Origin: Leucogyrophana mollusca
Lineage: Eukaryota; Basidiomycota; Agaricomycetes; Boletales
Assembly (NCBI GenBank): GCA_021014945.1
Contig: MU266791.1
Location: forward strand, 1 to 14,088
Direction: 5' to 3'
DNA: 14,088 nt
Shown here: positions 1 through 8,576 of the stretch, one piece after another
Numbering within the stretch: position 1 is the first letter of the stretch
Layout: every line of letters begins with the position of its first letter
Program-made: the position numbers and the translations under genes
Notes under the pieces: model-generated
What the model was told of the DNA's origin: nothing
Databases searched by the model: none
Seen by the model: the letters and a program-made list of their open reading frames with translations, nothing else

Positions 1-849
1 TAATACCTGTGCCATAGTGGAATTCGGCTGGAATGGTCAGGTATTTTTTTGACAGTACGACAAGTCAATTACTTCGAGCCCTAATGATTGGATGAGCCAT
101 GTAACTACTCTGCCACCGCCCAGATGAATTATGCTCGTTTCGAGAGCCATATACTAACTTACAAAATCCACACAGAATTTAATCTCAATCAAAGTACTTG
201 GAAGATTTGCTGTCAGCTTACATCGAATGTCCAAGGGTATGTATTTGTTTATCATGACCAGTAAATCCTGATTTATAATGCAGTTTGTATAAGGGCATAC
301 CGAGGACAAACCGATTTCATGATGTATCTGTCCCCTTCTGTCCCTCGCTCAGAATGACATGATGATATACTTCAGCTTCTCTCCGCTTCCATACTCAAAA
401 TATTCACCCCGGCGATCTCGTTACGTGGATCTTCTCCCTCAAAGGTTTGTCGTCCGAAGACCAGATGGGCCAGAACCAGGCGGCCAGTTTCCACACTGCT
501 TTTCCACCCGCTCCCCAGGAATATAGTTTGAATGTCAATCCTATCTGCATTTTCGATGCCATCCCTCAACGGCAGCATTCCGTTGTGTCAATGGCAGCCT
601 TCTCTTCTTTGTGGGCCGGACTTTTACAACACGAGACAAAGACCTCAATCGTGACGGTTAATTTAATCTCAATCTGAATCGCTAAAGCCTAAAGCCAGCG
701 TGTCTTGTCCCTTCCTGCGGTCCGCTTGGTCAAAGGGTCAAAGGGGTTCCAAAGCCCCAAGAACCTTGTTTCATGGGCAAGTGCACGATTACTCCTTGGC
801 TCGATCTGATCCATCGAAGCCACCCCCCCTTGGATCAAATGGCCTTTGC
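1..849. other. Upstream non-coding stretch, no supported gene
   Basis: I see no recognisable gene here. The longest stop-free frames are under 80 codons on either strand and show no domain or intron pattern. One minus-strand frame (578-372, 68 codons) reads like protein in composition but has no convincing splice acceptor, partner exon or known motif. The right part is presumably the promoter region of the transporter gene that starts at 936. Confidence 0.5.
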
Positions 850-856
850 TATAAAA
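850..856 (+). promoter_or_regulatory. TATA box of the MFS transporter gene
   Basis: TATAAAA lies 80 bp before the chosen ATG at 936. Between them is a pyrimidine-rich stretch (about 897-930) of the kind in which fungal transcripts often begin. If transcription starts there the leader is about 20-40 nt long, and the upstream ATGs at 856 and 868 would be left out of the mRNA. Confidence 0.5.
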
Positions 857-935
857 TGGACAAACGGATGGTGGACATACTTAAACTCGGGAACCCTGTC
901 TCTTCCTACACATTCACCCCGCACACCCTCCAGAT

Positions 936-3472
936 ATGTCTTCACCCAAAGTAACTCGCTCACCTAGTCGGACCTCGTTACCCCGTCCCTCTCTCGCATC
1001 GTCAACCGCGTCTTGTCCAGACAGCACTGTCAGCTCGCAAGACACTGCACGCACCATAGACTCAGCATCTTTCGACTTCCACGATGACACCAACAAGAGT
1101 CCGGGACTATCTACCTCCCGCCTCTTGTTTGCACACATTGGGTACAACATTTGGGCTCTCGTGATCGCGAATAAACTAACGATGACGTAGGGCCGCCCTA
1201 ACACTATTCCTCGCGACGACAGACTCAGTTCGCGCCTTTCCCTAGTTATGCGCGCGACTTATTAATCTCCTGTTTTCCCTTAGACTATCGTGTCAACCAG
1301 CTTACCCACAATCACCAGCGACCTCAGGGCTTCGCAAAGCCAATACACGTGGGTTGGCGTAGCGTACATGCTTACTCAGACAGCATGCCAGCCCTTGTAC
1401 GGCAGGTTATCTGATTTGATAGGACGCAAGGTTCGCCAGTCTCTCATGTCAGATTTCACTCTATTTATTGCGATACAGAACGTCTTGTATACCAGCATGA
1501 TGATTTTCGCACTCGGATCGCTACTCTGTGGGGCATCAAAGGTGCATGTCATCATGCGAAATACTTGATGGTTATCTAATCTATTGACCGAAGTCAATCA
1601 TGTGCCTCATATTGGCTCGCGGTTTGGCCGGCCTAGGCGGTGGCGGAATCGTCAGCTCCGTTTGGGTCATTACATCGGAAATCGTCGAAGAAAGGAACAG
1701 GGCCAAATGGTCCCAATCGCTTAGCGTCACATGGAGTTGTTCTGCTGTAGCCGGTCCTCTTCTGGGTGGATTATTTAGCAGTACGTCCCCGCTCTTTGAT
1801 TTTCGATATCTGTTGCCTACAAACCTCATCACAGCTGGCAACTCGACGACAATCAGTTGGAGATGGGCATGTAAGTGCTTCAGTTGTGCAAGTAACAGGA
1901 CATCCATCTGATTCTAATTTGATTACCAGTCTACCTCAACCTTCCTGTATGCTTGGTTGCGTTTATAGTCATCGCACTTTCTTTACGAAACGTTTCTGTT
2001 GGTCACGCTCCAAATGCGTCGTGGAAAACCTTCGCACAAAGATTTGACTTTCTGGGATTGTAAGTCTTTGAAATGACTAACATAATCTTTGAGCCCCTTG
2101 CTGAGGACCTTACAGGCTGCTCTTCATGACTGGAACGAGCTGCGTGGTCGTCGGCTTTAGTTTCGCTATGAGCAATGGATGTAAGTTAAGCTATCCTAAC
2201 TGGCGTCCTTGATAATAATGCGCCTGTAGGGGGTTCTCCTTCCACCCTCACGTTAGTTATTCTCGGACCGGTTATACTCGCCTGTGGCGGCTTCTACGAA
2301 GTCCGGACAACGCGCGACGCGCTGTTCCCCCCCGCCGCCTTCAAAAATATCACTGCCAGTGCGCACTTTTCCATCGTAGCCATACGTGTGACTAACCTAG
2401 AACAATCCTATGCAGTTATCATACTCGTGATTACCTTCCTCCATAACCTCGCATTCAATGCTGGAACTTTCTATCTGGCGTTGTATTTCCAAGTGCGTAA
2501 CACCCTTCCCCGACACTCGAGGGTGATATTTATACGCCCGTAGGCTGTGAATGGGTCAACACCCCTCCTAGCTGGGGTTCAGATGCTGCCCTATTCTCTT
2601 GGGTCATCTTTGGCGTCCATGCCCGCTGCTTGGTTTATCGGTTGGTGGCAAGACAAAAAGGGAGACACGAGTGGCCAAAAGTGGGTCATCGCCGCAGGGC
2701 TGATGCTCGCGTCAACGGGGTTTGGTACGTCTGGTGACAACGAGTCCCTTGAAACATATGTTGACAAATCATCGCTCCCAGGTCTCATGATTCTCCTCAA
2801 CCAAACGTCTTCGCATGTTTTGCAAGCTGTGTTCCCTCTGATTGCCGGCATTGGCTTGGGAATGCTCTTCCATGCGCCCTATCAGGTGTTTACCCGGGCC
2901 TTGAGTCCATCGGAGCTAGCTACAGGAACAAGCGCGTTCTTCCTGGTACGGTTTACAGGGGCTACGATTGGCTTGGTACGCTTCCCAACTCAGTCACTTT
3001 GTATTCGGCACTGATAGTGCAAACAATAGGCTGTTGCTGGAATGACCTTCAACGGCCTACTCGCCCACAATTTGCCTTCTGGATACCAAATCCAGGGCTC
3101 TGCGTCATCCATCAATTGGAAATCCCTCAGCTCCATCCAGCCGCTCTCTCTCAGATGGGAAGTTTTAGGCGCGATATCTGTAGCCATCAAGGTAAGTTGC
3201 CCATCACAGACTAGCTTTTCGTGGCTTTGACATCACCTCTCTTAGACAATCTGGATAGTTTGCACGCCGTGTTTATGCCTGGCCATGGTGGTCCGTACTT
3301 CTCCTTCTCCTGTCCCATTGGTTGCTTACATGTTCTATGTTTTGAAATCTAGCTGGCCCTTCTCATGAAACGCCTTCCAATAGAGGAAAGGATCGACCAC
3401 ACTCCCAGCCAAGAAAAGACCTCTTCTCAAAAAACGCCGTCTATCGGATCGTCGCAGCCTGAACAAGTATAG
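936..3472 (+). CDS. MFS multidrug transporter, DHA2 family (14 TM), 15 exons
   Basis: Predicted plasma- or vacuolar-membrane proton antiporter exporting small molecules; the substrate cannot be read from sequence. My exon model is 936-1141, 1191-1227, 1284-1430, 1479-1541, 1594-1780, 1835-1870, 1930-2059, 2116-2180, 2230-2358, 2416-2492, 2544-2724, 2782-2975, 3030-3191, 3246-3290 and 3353-3472, giving 592 aa with no internal stop. A Ser/Thr-rich cytosolic N-terminus (about 65 aa) precedes 14 hydrophobic segments, the usual DHA2 layout. Visible MFS signatures: TTDSTIV in TM1 (D80), motif A GRLSDLIGRK (121-130), motif B around R160 with a GLGGGG run (164-169), motif C GPLLGG (205-210), and WRWAFYLNLP (222-231) before TM6. 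SAFFLVRFTGATIGL in TM13 is typical of fungal members. Every exon join restores a continuous family-like sequence. The fourteenth donor is uncertain (GTCCGT at 3291 or GTGGTC three bases earlier). Family is clear; the exact start is less so. Confidence 0.93.
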
Positions 3473-4992
3473 ATACTACCGCTTATTGAATATTGTTGTA
3501 TTCTTATTGTGCATAGATGTGTGGAAGTACGAGGACAGTCCCCTGTTGATTAGTACTTCATGTACTTAGACGATTATGTCCCCTGAATTATGAACGTAAT
3601 CATCTTTATCGGCGCAAATCACTTCATTTCAGCCGAAACTCTCAGCGTCTCGGATGTCGGATATTCAGATGCAGGGTACAAGGGGAACCGGTCTTGAAGC
3701 CTTCGGAGAGCTGTCAAAATCGAGTGCACCATTTCTCAAGATAACCAACGTTCTACCGGCGGATGCTCACAGGCAAGGCGGTTTTCAGGATGTGTACGTA
3801 CATGTATTTCGACTTCATAGAATCGTTGTCCTGGGACAGTCCATGTTCTAATAACATGTATCGTAACACAGTGTCGGCATCCTTTGGTATCCCTCGAACT
3901 TGCTCCCAGGCCACGGAGCGAGGAGATGTTCTGATTTGGCGATATCGCGGCTGATCGTCAGTTTTGCCCAGTTGGCCACACTGATACCATCAAAAAGACG
4001 AAGCTATGACCTCCTTCATCCAAGTTCCCCATGTTGAATGGCCAGCGAATGTCAATGAGCTCCGCACGGGACTACCTAAAGGCACGATAACCTTTTAGGT
4101 GCAGAAGCAGGAAAACGCGAGGCACAAACAAACCAGCGTCTCCTTCGTTTCGGGTTATGTTTTCCAGACTTAGTAACCAGCATCTAGAAATCGGTTTGGA
4201 GAGTGCCCCGGGAGGTATTAAGTGGGACCAGCACGAGGATCAACGGTAGATGAAATGTTTGAACTCTCATGCTTACCTCCACTTGAAACAAAAGAACATG
4301 CGAAGGCAACGAGCACCCTCATGCTCAGACCGGAATCCGAAATTATGTTGAGTGCGGCGCACGATAAAGGCCCCGCTCGGAGGAACAATCGGTGCCTCGT
4401 GTCTCCAATAAATCACCCCGTGCTTCCACCAACCAACTTCAATTCCTTAACCGTGTGTAATCCCGCGGTTACCAGCCGCAGTCGAGTCGCAGTTTGGGAG
4501 GTACGTACTCCACAAAGGGTATGATGCAAACCACAGAACCAAGAGAGGCGGAAGGCGATATTCATAGATATTGGCAAGGTGGTCAAGACGGAAACTCGGA
4601 GTGCCTCCCACCTACTTCTGGTCAGTAAGTGACGGATGTGGGGGACGATGTCAATTCAGCTTACTGCGGAGTCTCCCCTGAACCAAAACCAAACCGTGAC
4701 TTCCCTTCGTTGTATAGAGTGTGCATGCACAGGGTCATACGCGAGTGAGAAAGAGACGAGTCAGTTAACAGTAGCTTCCGTTGCATGATGCATGATAGTT
4801 TAACGGTGTCAACAATTGAGGCATGACAGGATGAGCCCGTCCTAGTCAGAAAGTTGAACAGAAAGACTTGTGTATCTGATTGCGGGTAAGCTTCCTATCA
4901 CCTCACCGGGGCGCGCTCCGCGGAATACCTGCGAGAAGTCGGTTACGGGAAACGAGGAAGGATATTGGATTGTAGATCACTCGGACTGTCAA
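3473..4992. other. Gene-free stretch downstream of the MFS gene
   Basis: The first 100 bases presumably hold the transporter's 3' UTR; no AATAAA is seen, only A/T-rich sequence around 3480-3515. Beyond that I find no domain, no intron-joined coding frame, no tRNA-like cloverleaf and no long direct or inverted repeat. The longest plus-strand frame (4222-4524, 100 codons) has no recognisable features and looks like chance. Confidence 0.45.
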
Positions 4993-6325
4993 TCATTGCG
5001 GAAGCAGATCAGGGTTCAGGTTGATGATATCAGAGACAGAGGGCAGATTATTTGGCACTAGAAGACCGCCAACACTCGCAGTAATTGGAGCGCCCTCGGA
5101 AGTGACGGTCCTAAGGGAGGGGATCAAGAGGGAGATGAAAGGTCTGTCAACGTAAGCGGGAAGCTGTTTGCCAACATAGATTTTCTTGTCCTGGAGATCG
5201 ACATCCATCTAGCGGCTATCACGTCAGACCTGGCACAAGGCAGGGTTAGTGATCAACCGATCTTTATCATCGCCACAAGGGTATGAGGTAAAGGCACGCA
5301 CACTTAAGTTACAGTGGCGCTTTCGCGGCCTCTTCAGATCTCCCTTGGATCGGGAAATATAACATCAAAAGCCGCCCGCCTTCTGGAGTAAGTGTGCCTG
5401 TGGAGGGCTATTTCAGCTACATGCCATTATCAAACGTGGGTCGTCTTCTCGCTGCAGGAAGGGGCTTGCAAAGGGCCGTACGTTGGGCGTCTGCTCAAGG
5501 TTTTTTCTGTGTAGGTCATGGCACGTGTCCGTCTTCGTGGTGATGCAGGGAAGGCCAAAAGCGCCAGCATCCGCGGACCCAATTGAATTGCGGTCGAATC
5601 GTTCTGTTATTGCATGTCCGTGGTCGATGCCTCAGACCGAGGAAGATGCTGGTAAGTACGGGGATCAGTCGTGATGTATACGTTGTTGATCGCGGGAATG
5701 AGAAGGACATACCAGGCTTGCGGGGCACAAGCCAACGTCACAGTGGCGGGAGGAAACGGGCGAAGGCGGAACTCCAGTGAGGCAAAGTTCACAGCACTGA
5801 ATATGGAGTTCGGATCGAACGAGGCTGGGTGCCCGAAGACGTCGACATCGAGGAACACCCCTCTGTTTTAGTTATATTATCCAGCATGGAAACAGTGCAA
5901 CCGACGAGAAGAATGAGAGCACATTTTCAGAAAGGCAGAAATGTTCAAGCCGTTCAGGAGGCAACCGCTCCGGGTCGAATGTACCTGTTGGGCAGGAAAA
6001 GCCACTTGCGAATTCCTGAGGGAGTCCACTGGGCGTGATCAAAAATAAACCGGCGGTTAGAATTAATGACGTTACGTAGTGTCAAAGGTTGTTCGCTTGG
6101 AAAGAGGTCGCTAGCGTGCATCGTGTCGAGACATGGGCTCACACATGCTGTCGCGGTGCCTCGGTGGTGGTCAGACGACCAGACGAGACCAGGCGAGATA
6201 ACGCGGGTAAGCAGTCGGCCGGCTAGACGGGCACCGGTACCGTGGCTTTGATGCAGATGTACCGCAATGTAGGGCGCCCAGAACTGTTCTCTGCATGAGT
6301 ATATGACCTTGAAGAAGAAAAATAG
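4993..6325 (-). other. Coding-like minus-strand segments, possible unidentified or decayed gene
   Basis: Reading right to left, a frame is open from 6325 to a donor AG|GTACAT at 5984. A 122-nt intron would end AAACAG at 5863, then a frame (5862-5660) rich in aliphatic and aromatic residues, with a GVFLDVDVFGHPASF start. A 56-nt intron (5659-5604) would lead to a frame ending at TGA 5415-5413. Further on, 5280-4993 reads well in one frame (with GKQLPAYVD) except for two in-frame stops at about 5226 and 5211; an alternative intron at 5312-5230 has a good CTAAC branch site but leads into another frame that soon stops. I do not recognise the protein. It may be a real gene I cannot assemble, a decayed gene, or chance. 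No start codon with support was found. Confidence 0.2.
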
Positions 6326-6531
6326 CTACAGTCGATCTTGCTACCGCCACACGACCATAGTCGGCTATACCGTGCGTGGTAAACCAGTACTATTTACCGT
6401 GTGTCGTGCCGCACTGTTGTCAGAGCAGTCCTCGGGGTCCTGACGATAATATTTGGTCGTGTGCGGGAGGAGCTATCAGTATCTCTCCCCCATTGGAGTT
6501 CTTGTCTTTAACCATTATCTGGATTCCCGAC

Positions 6532-8146
6532 ATGACCCATACATCAACATTGCTCACCGAAAGTCCAACAATCTATCCCCAAATCTCCGTTTTACCAGTG
6601 TCGCGTCCGCTTGCTGCAACATCTGGGTCACGCCGGTCATCTGAGTCGTTGAGCTCTTTATGCAGTCTCGTTCTCGATTCGGGTGCTCCACCCAATTCTT
6701 CCCTCAATCAAATCGATGATAGCATTGACGTAGAAGTCGTGAACGGTATTCGAAACGCAAGTACCAAATTGGACGCCAGGTGAGAACTCTTTAGTTCACG
6801 TGTTCTTTCCCTATCTGCATGAGGACTCCCGAGTGGACTGACAAGTTAAACACAGACTAGTTTAGCTACGGTCTGCTGTGTTATCTGTTATTGTTGCGAC
6901 TGAGCTAATCTCTCTCTTTGTCATACAGACATTATAAGTCCCCCGCTTTCGCTTCTCGACTGCTTTCAATCTTGATTGCACTTCGAGTTCCAGCCTTTCA
7001 TCGACTCGAACATGGATTGAAGACGCTAAAGATACACAAAGTCTCTGGTTCTTTAACCAACGCAGTGTTCTTTGTGTCTTGTCCTGACGAACCACTTGTT
7101 CCTACGCTTCTGCTGCGTATTTACGGCCCCTCGTCCGGGTCTCTCATCTCTCGTCCTCGGGAGCTCCACACTCTCCACGTTTTATCTTCGCAATATCGAA
7201 TCGGCCCTCGTATATATGGGACTTTTCACAACGGCCGCATCGAAGAGTACTTCGATTCCGTTACTCTGCAACCTCATGACTTGCGCGACAAGAAGACTAG
7301 TCACTGGATTGGGGCCCGCATGGCAGAGCTCCATTCTGTGGATATCAACGCCGTAGAGGGGCCTCTTGTCGTCACCAGTTTGGAAGGGAAAAGCTGGGAA
7401 ATCGGTGTCAAGAAGAATGTGAAAACATGGCTACAGCCTGCTCGAGACGTTCTAGCTCTACCAAACGTGTCTGATGGCGACCGCAAGGCTCTAGATATGG
7501 ATCATTTTCTTGAACAGTGGACACGATACATGCGGTGGATCTCTCACACTGAGAAGATAGAAGGTTCCAGTCGACGAGTCTTTGCTCATAATGACACGCA
7601 GTACGGCAACCTGCTGAGGATCAACGGCAAACTGAAAGAAGGCGCTCCCGAGCATCGTCAGGTGAGCGATGTCAATTCCTAATTTTATATCGGCCCTTGG
7701 ACCCGCTGACATATGTGCTCCAGATTGTCGTCGTAGACTTTGAGTATGCTTCCCCCAACCCGCTTGCATTTGATATCGCAAACCATTTCCACGAGTGGAC
7801 GGCTAACTATCACTCTTCCACTCCGCATGTCCTCGATCCGTCGCGTTACCCAACACTAGAAGAAAGACGCAACTTCTATCGCGCCTACTTGGAGCATTGC
7901 GCCAGTTGCCTTTCATCCCCATCGATGTCGGTCGCCAAACCTGTTACTGACTCGGCGATGGCGCATCTGGATCGTCAAATACACATCTGGAGTCCCGCGT
8001 CACATGGGATGTGGGCAGTCTGGGGTATCGTACAGGCGAGAGAGGATTTAGAAAGAGGAGAAAGCAAGCCAGAGTTTGACTACATCGGCTATGCAAAGTG
8101 TCGTATGGAGAGCTTTCGTAGAGAGCTTCATGGGCTTGGGGTCTAA
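6532..8146 (+). CDS. Choline/ethanolamine kinase, 3 exons
   Basis: Cytosolic kinase that phosphorylates choline (and/or ethanolamine) with ATP, the first step of the Kennedy pathway to phosphatidylcholine or phosphatidylethanolamine. Exons 6532-6779, 6929-7661 and 7724-8146 give 467 aa. Residues 1-82 form a Ser/Thr-rich extension with an RRSS site (34-37). The kinase fold follows: HKVSGSLTNAVF (119-130) as nucleotide-binding loop, LLLRIYG (143-149), RELHTL (160-165), GRIEEYF (185-191), the catalytic loop HNDTQYGN (303-310, D305, N310) and the metal-binding VVVDFEYA (329-336, D332, E334) followed by DIANHFHEW. These last two are the diagnostic choline kinase motifs. The ATG at 6532 is the only ATG in the open frame before the splice and has G at -3. 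Choline versus ethanolamine preference cannot be decided; yeast CKI1 and EKI1 are the nearest named relatives. The first intron (149 nt) is far longer than the others in the window. Confidence 0.94.
6797..6802 (+). promoter_or_regulatory. E-box (TTCACGTG) inside the first intron of the choline kinase gene
   Basis: CACGTG preceded by TT lies 17 bases into the 149-nt first intron. The 8-mer TTCACGTG matches the core of the yeast inositol/choline-responsive element (TTCAYRTG) that binds the bHLH pair Ino2/Ino4 at phospholipid genes. Whether basidiomycetes use this system, and whether an intronic copy acts, is unknown; a palindromic hexamer also occurs by chance. Confidence 0.2.
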
Positions 8147-8182
8147 TTGGCGACGAAAGGGCTGCTTCAATTTCGTGAAAGT

Positions 8183-8244
8183 TATATATGCATATACTTC
8201 CTTAATGATGGTCAATGAAAGCTAGTGAATTGGAATGAAATAAA
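8183..8244 (+). terminator. Candidate 3'-end processing signals of the choline kinase transcript
   Basis: TATATATGCATATA (8183-8196) resembles the TA-rich efficiency elements of fungal 3' ends, and AATAAA follows at 8239-8244, about 93 nt after the stop codon. The TA-rich element is nearly self-complementary, so it could also serve the convergent CCCH gene on the other strand, whose stop codon is about 380 bp away. This is inference from motif and position only. Confidence 0.35.
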
Positions 8245-8576
8245 AACATGTTGTAAACGATGACAGATGCAATGTGAGAGGAAACCAAGCTCAATAGCCC
8301 CTGGTATTGTGGTCAAGACGGGTTAAGGCAAGTAAGGAGTTCATGAGGAGAGACCAGACGCGTCAAGTATAAAAACATGAATGTTGGGAAGGGATATTCG
8401 ATGACAGTTTTACGACGGTGATAGAGAGAGCAGATCATAACAACGGGAAAAAAATGTAGATTATCCTACCTCGAGGGACAGAGATCGAAAAACGGCAACT
8501 AGAAAGCGTCCGACCAGGCGGCGGTGTAACCAGATTCCGCATCCCAGCCCAATTACTGCATTCTATAACTCGCTAA

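Noticed and set aside
372..578. Minus-strand 68-codon frame with protein-like composition upstream of the transporter
   Set aside because: No good acceptor or partner exon upstream, no known motif, and of a length common by chance.
856..954. Upstream ORF overlapping the transporter start
   Set aside because: Its ATG overlaps the end of the TATA box, so it most likely precedes the transcription start.
4222..4524. Plus-strand 100-codon frame in the intergenic gap
   Set aside because: No domain, no hydrophobic or repeat pattern, no promoter or intron support; within chance expectation.
5345..5370. Glutathione transferase-like start (MLYFPIQGRSE) on the minus strand
   Set aside because: Only about ten residues match; the expected following sequence and spacing are missing in every frame.
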